Below are positions 9,419 through 18,841 of a stretch of 45,945 bases of DNA, piece by piece (the first letter of the stretch is position 1; every line of letters begins with the position of its first letter). Source of the DNA: Bacteroidales bacterium (lineage in GTDB: Bacteria > Bacteroidota > Bacteroidia > Bacteroidales > PUMT01); assembly GCA_007120695.1 (NCBI GenBank), contig SKND01000181.1:1-45945 (forward strand), in the 5' to 3' direction. The notes under the pieces are model-generated. The model was not told the DNA's origin. It saw only the letters and a program-made list of their open reading frames with translations, and did no database searches. The position numbers and the translations under genes are program-made.

Positions 9419-9502
9419 ATGTATTTTGCGGGGTGAATTTTTAATTCTCGTGTCCCAGGATCAATCTGTCGCTATTCAGAAACAGGGTAATGTTAAAAGG
9501 AT

Positions 9503-9838
9503 TTAGAGACTTTCCTTTATCTCGATAAGTATGCCCCTGACGTCTTTCAGTATCTTAACAAGTTCAAAATTCTTAACGGTGTCATCGCGGTTCTCCCTGA
9601 GTTTTTTCTTGGCACCCTTTAGTGTCATCCCCCTGCCCTTGACCAGTTCATGTATAAGATAGAAGTTATTGATATCGTCAATTGTAAAAAAACGGTTTCC
9701 CTTTTTGTTCTTTTTTGGCTTTATTATATCAAACTCTTTTTCCCAGTAACGAATTAGCGAGGTATTAACATTGAACATGTCGGCAATCTCTCCGATGGAG
9801 TAGTAAAGCTTCTCAACTTTTTTCTCTTTATAAGGCAC
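9503..9838 (-). CDS. MerR-type HTH transcriptional regulator
   Basis: 111 residues. The N-terminal winged helix-turn-helix reads YYSIGEIADMFNVNTSLIRYWEKEF (about 12-36), followed by the wing KNKKGNRFFTIDDI and a helical segment with GRGMTLKGAKKKL. The C-terminal helix (about 90-111) is short, with no effector domain or Cys cluster, so no ligand can be predicted. The start is GTG (codon 9836-9838); no ATG is available upstream and the peptide MPYKEKKVEKLYYSIGE fits the Bacteroidota family. It lies 15 bp after the M23 peptidase gene, so it is probably co-transcribed and could act on envelope genes; that is inference only. Confidence 0.9.
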   Translation of the reverse strand: MPYKEKKVEKLYYSIGEIADMFNVNTSLIRYWEKEFDIIKPKKNKKGNRFFTIDDINNFYLIHELVKGRGMTLKGAKKKLRENRDDTVKNFELVKILKDVRGILIEIKESL

Positions 9839-9853
9839 AGCAACAGGATTATT

Positions 9854-10834
9854 TTACATACCAAGAAAAGAGCCTCCCTGTAATGACATCTCAATCATGG
9901 CATCATACTCGTCTGCCGACAGGTCATTAAAATAATAATTGATCGGATCAACAGCCCGTCCGTTAAGCCTTACTTCATAATGCAGATGGGGAGCAGTTGA
10001 TGCCCCGGTATTACCAACAAATCCTATCACATCACCTCTTTTGACTTCCTCTCCCACTCTTACATTTACCTCATCAAGATGGGCATAAAAAGTTCTGTAA
10101 CCATAACCATGGTCAATCTCGATAAAGGTACCATAGTCTCTTCTGGCTCTGGATCTTATAACCCTTAAAACCACTCCCTTCCCTGTTGAATATACATCTG
10201 TGCCCAGCGGTGCGGAAATATCGTGACCGCTATGGTGATGCGGTGTTTTATAAATAGGATGAATACGTCTTCCAAAAAAACCGGCAATCCTTCTCTGGTC
10301 CCTTATTGCAACCGGCTGGATTGAAGGTATGCTGGCAAGCATTATCTCTTTGTTTACAGCAAGATCGATTACTTCATCATATGAGGTGGACTGCACGTAT
10401 GCCTGTTTTTTAAGTATATCAAGTCTTCTGGCAGTCTCTATTATCAGATCACTGTTGTCATAGCCATCAAGCTCGGCATAGCGGTTTACACCACCAAACC
10501 CGGCTGTTCTGATAGACTTGGGTATCGGCTCTGAATTGAAAACTACCCTGTAAATATTGTCGTCACGATTCTGAATATCCTCCATAACATAGCTCATATG
10601 GTCAAGCTGTTTGTTAAGTATCTCATACTGGAGGCTCATCTGTGTAACCTCCCTTTTAAGAATCTTCTCCTTTGGCAGATCAAAGAAGTGACTGAAAACA
10701 AGAAAGTAGATGACAGCCAGTACTGCACTTGCAGACAAGTAGGTCAAAAAGTTCATTAACTTATCCCTGAAGGTATGGTTAATCTGGTCGTACTGTAGGG
10801 AATCGGGATTAAATTTGTATTTCTGTTTTACCAT
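9854..10834 (-). CDS. M23 family metallopeptidase, membrane anchored
   Basis: 326 residues. Residues about 28-50 form one transmembrane helix after a basic N-terminus, then a coiled-coil-like stretch (54-90), then a LytM/M23 domain (about 180-300). The zinc ligands are H201 and D205 in HSGHD and H283/H285 in HLHYEV; all are present, so it is likely an active peptidoglycan endopeptidase rather than an EnvC-type activator. It acts in the periplasm on stem-peptide cross-links. It is divergent from alaS with a 154-base gap and is followed by the MerR-type gene. No nearby divisome gene gives a more exact role. Confidence 0.93.
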   Translation of the reverse strand: MVKQKYKFNPDSLQYDQINHTFRDKLMNFLTYLSASAVLAVIYFLVFSHFFDLPKEKILKREVTQMSLQYEILNKQLDHMSYVMEDIQNRDDNIYRVVFNSEPIPKSIRTAGFGGVNRYAELDGYDNSDLIIETARRLDILKKQAYVQSTSYDEVIDLAVNKEIMLASIPSIQPVAIRDQRRIAGFFGRRIHPIYKTPHHHSGHDISAPLGTDVYSTGKGVVLRVIRSRARRDYGTFIEIDHGYGYRTFYAHLDEVNVRVGEEVKRGDVIGFVGNTGASTAPHLHYEVRLNGRAVDPINYYFNDLSADEYDAMIEMSLQGGSFLGM

Positions 10835-10950
10835 AAATCTGATTTTGAAGCAAATAACCTAAATTATTTATACTATTCAACAAATCTAAATGAATTAAAC
10901 TAATTTTACAAAATTGTTTGCAAGAAAATAAAATACAATTAACTCAAAAT

Positions 10951-10966
10951 AACATATCAATATGTT
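10951..10966. promoter_or_regulatory. Perfect 7-bp-arm palindrome between the M23 gene and alaS
   Basis: AACATAT-CA-ATATGTT is a perfect inverted repeat with a 2-base centre, 23 bases before the alaS ATG in the divergent intergenic region. Its place suits an operator acting on alaS, but AT-rich palindromes also arise by chance. Confidence 0.3.
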
Positions 10967-10988
10967 TATAAAAATAAAGTAGTTTTTT

Positions 10989-13610
10989 ATGAATTCCAAT
11001 CATCTCAGGTCACTTTTTCTGAATTTCTTCAGTAATAAAAACCATAAAATCCTCCCCTCCGCTCCCATCGTCGTCAAGAACGATCCGAGTCTCATGTTCA
11101 CCAATGCCGGCATGAACCAGTTCAAGGATTTTTTTCTCGGCACAAGGCAACCGGATCATCCAAGAGTTGCCAACTCACAGAAATGTCTCAGGGTGTCAGG
11201 TAAACACAACGATCTTGAAGAGGTTGGTCATGACACCTATCACCATACTATGTTTGAGATGCTTGGCAACTGGTCGTTCGGAAACTATTTCAAAGAAGAT
11301 GCTATCAAATGGTCATACGAATTTCTGGTAAAAGAGTTACATATTTCTCCCGAAAGGTTGTATGCTACAATATTTGAAGGAAGCGAACAGGAAAACCTTG
11401 GCACTGACAATGAAGCTGCAGAGTGCTGGAAAAAATACCTTCGGGAGGAACAGGTACTTCCGGGATCCAAAAAAGATAATTTCTGGGAAATGGGCGATAC
11501 CGGACCATGCGGACCTTGTTCTGAATTACATATAGATATAAGGCCGGATGAGGAGAGAATAAAGACCTCCGGAGCATCACTGGTCAATAAGGATCACCCC
11601 CTGGTTATTGAGATATGGAACCTGGTGTTCATACAGTATAACAGGAAGGCAGACGGATCACTGGAAACACTTCCTTCAAAACACGTTGACACAGGAATGG
11701 GGTTTGAGCGATTATGTATGGTAGTACAGGATAAGAGATCAAGTTATGATACTGACCTTTTTCGTCCCATCATTGATGAAATATCGCAGATAACCGGGAA
11801 ACCATACGGGACTGATAATAACAGTGATATTGCAATGCGGGTTGTTGCAGACCACCTGAGAACCCTGGCGTTTTCGATTGCCGACGGTCAGATACCATCC
11901 AACAATAAGGCCGGATACGTAATCAGACGGATACTCAGAAGGGCCATCAGATACGGTTTCAGCTTTTTGGGTCAGTCAGAACCTTTTATCCATAAGCTTC
12001 TGCCATCACTTATCAGAATTATGGGTGAGGCATATCCCGAACTTGTGGCCCAACAGCAACATATAAAGAGGGTCATCAGGGAGGAGGAGATTGCGTTTCT
12101 GCGTACTCTGGAGACCGGAATAAAGATGCTCGACCAGATCATTGAAAGGTCAGATTCAAAGGAAATTGACGGAAAAATCGCATTTGAACTCTACGATACA
12201 TACGGGTTTCCCCCTGACCTTACCGGATTGATTTTGCGGGAAAAAGGCTATACTCTTAACCAGGAAGATTTCAGTGAGCAAATGGAAGCTCAGAAAAACA
12301 GATCAAGAAAGGATGCCAGGGTTGAAGCAGGCGACTGGACAATTGTAGTAAACAGCAAAGAAGAAGAGTTTGTAGGGTATGACCAGCTGGAAGCAGAAGT
12401 CGAAATTACAAGATATCGTAAAATCAAATCGAAAGGTAAGGAGATGTACCAGATGGTATTCAACAAGACACCTTTCTATGCCGAAAGTGGAGGACAGATA
12501 GGTGATACGGGGACCCTTACCAACGGGAACGAAAAAATCAGGATAGTCAACACCTTGAAGGAGAACGAGCTTAATATACACCTTACAGACAGACTACCCG
12601 CGAATACAGGAAAATCATTCAGAGCTATAGTAGACAGGGAGAAAAGGATGCTTACAGCCAATAACCATACTGCTACCCATCTGCTTCACGATGCTTTAAA
12701 GGATGTTCTGGGCAATCATGCTGAACAAAAAGGCTCGCTTGTTCACTATGACTATCTGCGGTTTGATTTTTCACATTTCCGGAAGCTTAGTGATGAGGAG
12801 ATCAGTACTATTGAAAACCTGGTAAACCGGAAAATACGGGAAAATATTTCCCTGGAGGAACAGCGCAAGATACCCATCGAGGAAGCAAAAGCCGCGGGAG
12901 CGATCTCACTTTTCGGCGAAAAATACGGCAACCAGGTACGTACCATAAGATTTGGGAGATCAATCGAGCTTTGTGGAGGAACACATGCCGACCTGACCGG
13001 TCAGATAGGTCTGTTCAAGATTACTTCAGAATCTGCAATAGCAGCGGGAATCCGAAGAATTGAAGCAATAACGGGTGCCCGTGCCGAAGAGTGGGTGAAT
13101 GATCATATCAGCAAGCTTACACAAATAAAATCGTTGCTCAAAAGCACAGGCGATCCTATTAAGTCGGTTGAACAACTGATAAAAGAAAAGGCACGGCTTG
13201 AGAAACAACTTGACCGGTTCAAAATGGATCAGGCCAGCAGCCTGAAGTCGGTTCTCCTTGAAAAGATAAAAATAGTTGGTAACACCTCAGTAATCACAGC
13301 CAAAATAGATGCCGATTCACCGGGAACATTAAAGGATATAGCCTTCCGGTTAAAAAGTGAAGTTCAGGGACTGGTACTGGTACTTGGTGCAGAAGTATCA
13401 GGTAAGGCACATCTGGCAGTTATGGTATCCGAAGATATCGTAGAGAGCCACAACCTAAAAGCAAATGAAATTATCCGTTCAATTTCAGGCCATATAAAGG
13501 GTGGCGGCGGGGGTCAAACATTTTTTGCAACTGCGGGAGGAAAGGATCCGGCGGGGATTGACGCTGCAATAAAAGAGGCGCTGGATATCATAATAGCTGC
13601 ACTTCAATAG
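10989..13610 (+). CDS. alaS: Alanyl-tRNA synthetase
   Basis: 873 residues, full length. The class II catalytic domain is at the N-terminus (SAPIVVKNDPSLMFTNAGMNQFKDFFLG, then motif 2 region VGHDTYHHTMFEMLGNWSFGNYFK). The editing domain keeps its zinc ligands H560/H564 (HTATHLL) and C662/H666 (CGGTH). The C-terminal domain ends with the glycine-rich GGGGGQTFFATAGG typical of the C-Ala/DHHA1 region. It charges tRNA-Ala and hydrolyses mischarged Ser/Gly. It is a single transcription unit convergent with the ChaN-like gene; alaS next to the M23/MerR pair is a common Bacteroidota order. Confidence 0.98.
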   Translation: MNSNHLRSLFLNFFSNKNHKILPSAPIVVKNDPSLMFTNAGMNQFKDFFLGTRQPDHPRVANSQKCLRVSGKHNDLEEVGHDTYHHTMFEMLGNWSFGNYFKEDAIKWSYEFLVKELHISPERLYATIFEGSEQENLGTDNEAAECWKKYLREEQVLPGSKKDNFWEMGDTGPCGPCSELHIDIRPDEERIKTSGASLVNKDHPLVIEIWNLVFIQYNRKADGSLETLPSKHVDTGMGFERLCMVVQDKRSSYDTDLFRPIIDEISQITGKPYGTDNNSDIAMRVVADHLRTLAFSIADGQIPSNNKAGYVIRRILRRAIRYGFSFLGQSEPFIHKLLPSLIRIMGEAYPELVAQQQHIKRVIREEEIAFLRTLETGIKMLDQIIERSDSKEIDGKIAFELYDTYGFPPDLTGLILREKGYTLNQEDFSEQMEAQKNRSRKDARVEAGDWTIVVNSKEEEFVGYDQLEAEVEITRYRKIKSKGKEMYQMVFNKTPFYAESGGQIGDTGTLTNGNEKIRIVNTLKENELNIHLTDRLPANTGKSFRAIVDREKRMLTANNHTATHLLHDALKDVLGNHAEQKGSLVHYDYLRFDFSHFRKLSDEEISTIENLVNRKIRENISLEEQRKIPIEEAKAAGAISLFGEKYGNQVRTIRFGRSIELCGGTHADLTGQIGLFKITSESAIAAGIRRIEAITGARAEEWVNDHISKLTQIKSLLKSTGDPIKSVEQLIKEKARLEKQLDRFKMDQASSLKSVLLEKIKIVGNTSVITAKIDADSPGTLKDIAFRLKSEVQGLVLVLGAEVSGKAHLAVMVSEDIVESHNLKANEIIRSISGHIKGGGGGQTFFATAGGKDPAGIDAAIKEALDIIIAALQ

Positions 13611-13704
13611 CTAACATTCAGCAAGATACTCTTATCTTATAACAACCTGTTTAGTCAGCAAAACATATCATCCGGTCAATAACATCAAGCGCTCCGGTAT
13701 AAAA

Positions 13705-14574
13705 TCAGAATGTTCTTGTCATGCTATCCGGCACAACTATAATAAAGTTTGCCCTGCCGGCTATATCATCATTAATAATGTCTGGAGCCTCACTTGTGGT
13801 TGTAGATATAGTAACTATTCTCAAGTCAGGATTGTGATGCATAAGATACCAGTATATCCCTTCAAAATTATCGGAATGGTAAGTGCCGTGGAAATGTATG
13901 AGAAGATCACCGTGTGACCAGTTTTCAAGAATAAAATGGGCCATGGTTGCATCTTTTATTGCCTGTGCTTTAGGCAGGTTTTCATTGGCATGCCCCATAC
14001 CATGGCTGCTCATCTCCAGCATTGATTTATAACCCGGCAAATCCGGATCATAAGGTATTGGCAGCGGAGCAACAAAAGCCAATGCCTCAGTTGAAATTGA
14101 CTCCAGCGTATCGAACCCCCCTTGAAAAACCAGATTTGCATACCGTCTGGGAATATTCGAAGCTATGAAATCAAGCGAGTTTTTCCGGGCAAACTCCACC
14201 AATGGCTTATAATCGGTCTTATAGTTATTCCATAGTCTCGCCTCATCTTCAAACCTTGATTCTGAAATCAGCCCGCTAACATACTCATTAATAATCAGCT
14301 GATTATCAGCCTCAAACATTTCTGCTGCAAGTATCAGATTCCTTTCCGCACCTTTATAAAGATCTTTTGTAACTTCAAATTGCAGCCAATGAGAAATAGG
14401 GTTGTCATGCAGTTCGCCAAAAAGCACTATATCTGCCTTGCTCAGGTTCCTTATCATATTGCGGTAACTTACCTCCCTTCCATTTTCATTGTATAATTTA
14501 TAAGCCGGCTTGTGACGGTCAAAACCTGTAAATACTAACGAGCCAATAATAAATAACCAAATCTGTAATTTCAT
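13705..14574 (-). CDS. ChaN-like (haem/iron-regulated) exported protein
   Basis: 289 residues with a hydrophobic N-terminal segment (about 3-17) that could be a signal peptide; there is no lipobox cysteine, unlike Campylobacter ChaN. The TIKI/ChaN-type core is recognised by ADIVLFGELHDNPISHWLQ (about 50-68), LAAEMFEADNQLIINEYV, the central IASNIPRRYANLV and HGMGHANENLPKAQAIKDATMAHFI with conserved His residues, and HFHGTYHSDNFEGIYWYL. Family members bind haem or metals in the periplasm, and related TIKI proteins are metal-dependent proteases. Which activity applies here cannot be told. The gene stands alone between alaS (convergent) and an acyl-CoA ligase (divergent). Confidence 0.85.
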   Translation of the reverse strand: MKLQIWLFIIGSLVFTGFDRHKPAYKLYNENGREVSYRNMIRNLSKADIVLFGELHDNPISHWLQFEVTKDLYKGAERNLILAAEMFEADNQLIINEYVSGLISESRFEDEARLWNNYKTDYKPLVEFARKNSLDFIASNIPRRYANLVFQGGFDTLESISTEALAFVAPLPIPYDPDLPGYKSMLEMSSHGMGHANENLPKAQAIKDATMAHFILENWSHGDLLIHFHGTYHSDNFEGIYWYLMHHNPDLRIVTISTTTSEAPDIINDDIAGRANFIIVVPDSMTRTF

Positions 14575-15034
14575 GTGAACGAATTAGGTTAATAAAGTTA
14601 ATATCCACTTAGTTATATTTAGCACGGAATTGAATTCCGGTATTTCTAACCCATGGATCCCCCTGGTTTGTTCATCTCTTTTTGTGTGACTTGGCATATG
14701 GATGATTCATAATAAAATTGTATTAAATCACATAATAGCCAGTCACCGAATAACCATAACATTCAAAATAAACCCGTATCATCCTTCGATAGGAACAGCC
14801 GGTAAATCATTTGGTTTAATTTGCAGGAAAAATTTACTCAGAGACGATGCAATTTAAGAAAATCATGAATATAAACTCCCAATAATGGCAAGTGACACCA
14901 AGATATTGACCGGTCGAATTTTTACAATATTGTCATCATTTTTTAAATACTGTTTTTCAAACTATTAAACAATTTTTTATTTTATTTTTGACCGCAAGAT
15001 GGATTCTGGTCGAACAATTTGAGTTAAAATGCTA
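14575..15034. other. Intergenic region without a recognised gene
   Basis: About 460 AT-rich bases between the divergent ChaN-like and acyl-CoA ligase genes. I see no convincing ORF, tRNA or terminator. An 8-base palindrome GACCGGTC sits at 14908-14915 with a similar TGGTCGAACAA further down at about 15007-15017; this could be an operator but is weak. Confidence 0.5.
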
Positions 15035-15042
15035 TATATTTG
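15035..15042 (+). promoter_or_regulatory. -7 promoter box of the acyl-CoA ligase gene
   Basis: TATATTTG matches TAnnTTTG exactly and lies 31 bases before the ATG at 15074. The nearest TTTG upstream (15018-15021) is only 13 bases away, short of the usual 19-21, so the -33 element is not clear. A transcript starting here would begin downstream of the ATG at 15029, which argues for the 15074 start. Confidence 0.5.
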
Positions 15043-15073
15043 TTCAATTCAAATATTCATAAAAACAAATATT

Positions 15074-16924
15074 ATGCAAGTAACCAGAACCTTTGACATT
15101 CTAACTGCATTCAGTCAAAAATGGCCCGGGAAAGAAGATGCACTGGCATCAAAACAGAACGGAGAATGGAAGAAATACAGCATTTCAGAGTATGCTGAAA
15201 TGGCTGAACTGTTTTCCTGCGGCCTCCTGAGTCTCGGATTCAGCAAGGGAGACAAAATAGCAACAATTTCAAATAACCGGCCGGAGTGGAATTTTGCAGA
15301 TATGGGTATGTCGGCAATCGGGGTTGTGCATGTACCTATATATCCGACAATAAGTGACCAGGAGTTTGAATACATTCTTGAGCACTCTGATGCCGGCATG
15401 CTTATCGTATCCGACAAGTCTCTGTACACCAGGCTCAAACCTGTATCAGACAAAATTTCCGGATTGAAACACCTGTACACTTTTAACCATATCGAAAGCG
15501 CATCAAACTATACTGAAATAATAGAGTTGGGCAGAAAGAATGCCGAAAAATATAAAGAAGACCTGGAAAAAATAAAAGAGGGCATCAATCCTGATGATAC
15601 CGTCTCAATTATTTATACATCAGGAACAACCGGAGTGTCAAAGGGAGTAATGCTTTCACACAATAATATTATAACCAATGTGAAAGCCGTTGACCCGCGA
15701 TTCAACATTACTCCCGACTTCAAGGTTTTGAGCTTCCTCCCTCTGTGCCACATTTATGAGAGAATGGTTAACTATATATACCAGTACAAGGGAGTCAGCA
15801 TCTATTATGCTGAAAGCATGGGGACAATTGCCGACAATCTCAGGGAACTGAAAGTAAATCTTTTTGTAACGGTACCACGCCTTTTGGAAAGAGTATATGA
15901 TAAAATAATAGGAAAAGGAAAGGATCTGAAAGGCATCAAAAAAGTGATATTTTTCTGGGCAGTCTCTCTTGGCCTTAAATACAAGGATACCGGGAACAAC
16001 TGGTGGTATAATCTCAGACTTAAAATTGCACGGAAGCTGATCTTCAGCAAATGGCAACAGGCTCTCGGCGGAGAGATCAGATTTATTATGACAGGAGGGG
16101 CGGCAATACAGGTACGTCTTGCCAGGATATTCTGGGCAGCCGGGATACCGGTTCTTGAAGGATACGGACTTACGGAGACCTCTCCCGTTTTGGCGGTTAA
16201 CTACTTCGAAGAACCGGACAACGTAAGATTTGGCACTGTCGGACCTCCGCTTGACAATGTTGAGATTAAAATTGCCGAAGACGGTGAAATACTGGCCAAA
16301 GGTCCAAATATAATGAAGGGGTATTATAAGGACCCACAACAAACCTCTGAGGTAATTGACAGCGAAGGCTGGTTCCATACCGGTGATATCGGTATTATAA
16401 CAGAGGGCAGATTTCTGAAAATAACTGACCGGAAAAAGGAGATATTCAAGACCTCCAGCGGCAAATATATTGCCCCTCAGGTTATTGAGAACAAAATAAA
16501 AGAGTCACTTTTTATTGACCAGGCCATGGTTGTTGGTGAGAATGAGAAATTTGTCTCAGCCCTTATATCACCCAACTTTGAGTTTTTGCACAACTGGTGC
16601 TCCATACATAAAGTGAGCTTCAGGGATAATACTGAATTGATAAAAAACCCCCAGGTTGTGGCCAGGTACCAAAAGGAAATAAATATGGTAAATGAAGGAC
16701 TTGGCTTGACAGAGCAGATAAAAAGATTCAGGCTGGTGCATGAAGAGTGGGGCCCGCTTACGGGTGAACTGAGTCCTACTTTAAAATTGAGAAGGAATGT
16801 AGTGTACGACAAATATGATCATCTGATGCAGGAAATATACGGGCACAGTGGAAATAAGGACGAAGCTGAAATGCTGGATAAAATGAGGAGAAAGACTGCT
16901 AACAATTCGGTTAACAAAAAATAA
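15074..16924 (+). CDS. Long-chain fatty-acid--CoA ligase (AMP-forming)
   Basis: 616 residues from the chosen start. An upstream in-frame ATG at 15029 would add MLYICSIQIFIKTNI, but the -7 box lies between the two and homologues begin at MQVTRTFDILTAF. The adenylation domain has the P-loop YTSGTTGVSKGVMLS (from residue 181), VLEGYGLTETSPVL and GWFHTGDIG, and the hinge ITDRKKEIFKTSSGKYIAP. It is the FAA1/COG1022-type enzyme that activates long-chain fatty acids with ATP to acyl-CoA. It is peripheral or soluble, with no clear membrane span. It is monocistronic and ends in a strong hairpin terminator. Substrate chain length cannot be read from the sequence. Confidence 0.95.
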   Translation: MQVTRTFDILTAFSQKWPGKEDALASKQNGEWKKYSISEYAEMAELFSCGLLSLGFSKGDKIATISNNRPEWNFADMGMSAIGVVHVPIYPTISDQEFEYILEHSDAGMLIVSDKSLYTRLKPVSDKISGLKHLYTFNHIESASNYTEIIELGRKNAEKYKEDLEKIKEGINPDDTVSIIYTSGTTGVSKGVMLSHNNIITNVKAVDPRFNITPDFKVLSFLPLCHIYERMVNYIYQYKGVSIYYAESMGTIADNLRELKVNLFVTVPRLLERVYDKIIGKGKDLKGIKKVIFFWAVSLGLKYKDTGNNWWYNLRLKIARKLIFSKWQQALGGEIRFIMTGGAAIQVRLARIFWAAGIPVLEGYGLTETSPVLAVNYFEEPDNVRFGTVGPPLDNVEIKIAEDGEILAKGPNIMKGYYKDPQQTSEVIDSEGWFHTGDIGIITEGRFLKITDRKKEIFKTSSGKYIAPQVIENKIKESLFIDQAMVVGENEKFVSALISPNFEFLHNWCSIHKVSFRDNTELIKNPQVVARYQKEINMVNEGLGLTEQIKRFRLVHEEWGPLTGELSPTLKLRRNVVYDKYDHLMQEIYGHSGNKDEAEMLDKMRRKTANNSVNKK

Positions 16925-16999
16925 CAATTATCTGCAGGAACCAACTTGAGAGCAAGTTGAGAGAGTCCGGCAACAAGGCATTTAAAACAGTCCGTATAT

Positions 17000-17040
17000 A
17001 AGGCAGCTTTCAGGTGAATGAATCTGAAAGCTGCCTTTTT
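17000..17040 (+). terminator. Strong Rho-independent terminator after the acyl-CoA ligase gene
   Basis: A perfect 14-bp stem, AAGGCAGCTTTCAG with CTGAAAGCTGCCTT, encloses a 10-base loop and is followed by a T run. It lies 75 bases past the ligase stop. It may also partly stop the convergent symporter transcript, although the T tract on that side is poor. Confidence 0.92.
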
Positions 17041-17114
17041 ATTAACCAATGCCTGGCAGTGAGCAAAGTAGCATTGTTACATTCCTGATAATTATATAAA
17101 ATCAGAGATGCCGG

Positions 17115-18575
17115 TTACTCTCTTTTTGTCAGTCCGCTTTTCCGCAGAAAAAACAAACCGGCAAAAGTAATCAACCCGTTCACAACCACCAGCTCATAAC
17201 CAAAACTGTATCCATTCAGAAGTGCAACAGAGTTTCTATCCAGCAGCCAGGTAAGGAAAGGAGAGAGAACCGCAATAAGGGGCACCCACCTGTCTTTTAC
17301 TTCAAAACGTGTGAAAATCCCGAAAGAGAACAAGCCAAGCAACGGACCATAGGTATATCCAGCCACTGTGAACAGCACGCTTATAACACTCTGATCATTA
17401 ATCATCCTGAAAAGAATAATAACAATACCAAGGGTGACCGCCATTACAATATGCACCAATTTCCGAGTTCTTACCAGACCCCTTTCATCCTGCGACCCGG
17501 CATCCAGAATATCAATTGTAAAGGAAGTAGTAAGGGCCGTGAGGGTTGAATCAGCACTTGAATATGTTGCAGCAACCAGTCCGACGATAAAAAACACCAT
17601 AATGAAACCCGGCAGATATCCCTGGGTGGCTATAACGGGAAAGATATCATCGGCCCTTTCCGGCAAATGTATGCCGGTTTGTGATGCGAAAAGAAGTAAC
17701 AGGATACCAAGTGATAACAATAACAACTTAACCGGCACAAGGGCAACACTAAACCAGTACATATTCCTTTTAGCATCCCTTAAATTCCTGCAGCTTAAAT
17801 TCTTCTGCATCATATCCTGATCAAGACCGGTCATAACAATAGCTATAAAAACTCCTCCGACAAACTGCTTCATAAAATGACGGCTGTCTTTCCAGTCGTC
17901 AAAAAAGAATATCCTTGAATATTCGCTTGAACCTATCTCTCTCACCATGGACCCAAAACCAAGCTGAAGTTCACCTGCCAGGATCCAGACTGTTGCTCCT
18001 GCAGCGATCAGCATGAACAATGTCTGCAAAGTGTCAGTCCATATTATTGTTTTTATCCCTCCCCTGAATGTATACAGCCAGATAAGAAAGATTGTAATAA
18101 CCACCGTTGCATAAAAGGGTATTGACCATGCATCGAATACGGTAATCTGCAATACTCCTGCCATAAGATAGACCCTGAAAGAAGCTCCGGCGAGACGCGA
18201 AATAAGAAAAAACAAGGCTCCGGTTTTATATGAACTGTTTCCAAACCTCATATTAAGGTATGTGTATATGGAGGTCAGGTTCAACCTGTAATAGAGCGGC
18301 ATTAAGAGATTGGCAATTATATAATAGCCAACAAGGTACCCAAGAACCATCTGCATATAAGACAAACTGCTCTCCCCTACCCAGCCAGGTATGGATATGA
18401 ATGTGACACCCGACAGAGTAGCTCCTATCATTCCGAATGCCACAATATACCAGGGTGACTGCCTGTTCCCAAGGAAAAAAGCTGCATTTCCACCACTCTT
18501 CCCTGTAATCCGGGAAATCAGGATTAATAGCAGAAAATAGGCAAAGACTATCGACAAAACATAAATTGGCGACAT
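17115..18575 (-). CDS. Sodium:solute symporter (SSS family)
   Basis: 486 residues, almost wholly hydrophobic with about 13 predicted membrane helices. SSS signatures are the early GATLSGVTFISIPGWVG (about 51-67), the FRGGIKTIIWTDTLQ segment, GLDQDMMQKNLSCRN, and GLVAATYSSADSTLTALTTSF, which carries the Ser/Thr residues of the Na2 site. It belongs to the LeuT-fold, Na+-coupled uptake family (SLC5-like). The substrate is unknown; close relatives are poorly characterised, and the neighbours (recR divergent, acyl-CoA ligase convergent) do not help. Confidence 0.93.
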   Translation of the reverse strand: MSPIYVLSIVFAYFLLLILISRITGKSGGNAAFFLGNRQSPWYIVAFGMIGATLSGVTFISIPGWVGESSLSYMQMVLGYLVGYYIIANLLMPLYYRLNLTSIYTYLNMRFGNSSYKTGALFFLISRLAGASFRVYLMAGVLQITVFDAWSIPFYATVVITIFLIWLYTFRGGIKTIIWTDTLQTLFMLIAAGATVWILAGELQLGFGSMVREIGSSEYSRIFFFDDWKDSRHFMKQFVGGVFIAIVMTGLDQDMMQKNLSCRNLRDAKRNMYWFSVALVPVKLLLLSLGILLLLFASQTGIHLPERADDIFPVIATQGYLPGFIMVFFIVGLVAATYSSADSTLTALTTSFTIDILDAGSQDERGLVRTRKLVHIVMAVTLGIVIILFRMINDQSVISVLFTVAGYTYGPLLGLFSFGIFTRFEVKDRWVPLIAVLSPFLTWLLDRNSVALLNGYSFGYELVVVNGLITFAGLFFLRKSGLTKRE

Positions 18576-18634
18576 CCTGATGGTTCTGTTTTTTTAGTGA
18601 GTTATTGCCAGGTTGAAATAAATGCAAGGTTACA

Positions 18635-18642
18635 CAAAAATA
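18635..18642 (-). promoter_or_regulatory. Putative -7 box of the symporter gene
   Basis: On the minus strand this reads TATTTTTG, an exact TAnnTTTG match, 60 bases before the symporter ATG. No good -33 TTTG is seen at normal spacing, so the promoter is tentative. Confidence 0.35.
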
Positions 18643-18690
18643 AATTAAACTGGTTAATCATTCTATCAGGTGATTTTGAGATCAAGCTTT

Positions 18691-18797
18691 CTAAATAGAG
18701 CCCCTTCAGACACTGACTTAGTAGACAGACTAAATAGAGTCCGTTCAGACACTGACTTAATAGACAGACTAAATAGAGTCCGTTCAGACACTGACTT
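18691..18797. repeat. 39-bp tandem repeat, about 2.7 copies
   Basis: Units begin at 18691, 18730 and 18769 with CTAAATAGAG, followed by a near-identical body containing CGTTCAGACACTGACTT. Copies 1 and 2 differ by only a few bases (CCCC versus TCCG, and G versus A before TAGACAGA). The third copy diverges after 18797. It fills the space between the divergent promoters of the symporter and recR. Confidence 0.93.
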
Positions 18798-18841
18798 TAT
18801 TTACAAACTCTAAAAAATGGTTATTAAATAGCTAATCAATG

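Noticed and set aside
9429-9502. Short peptide-like frame (ITLFLNSDRLILGHEN and stop) after the MerR-type gene
   Set aside because: It looks protein-like but is only about 20 codons without a start, the MerR-type protein is already complete, and no frameshift is needed to explain the family length.
15656-16378. 240-codon open frame on the minus strand
   Set aside because: It lies wholly antisense within the acyl-CoA ligase gene, has no recognisable domain, and is explained by codon bias of the real gene.
18691-18797. Possible CRISPR array
   Set aside because: The 39-base units are directly adjacent with no unique spacers between them and there are fewer than three full copies; no cas genes are present.
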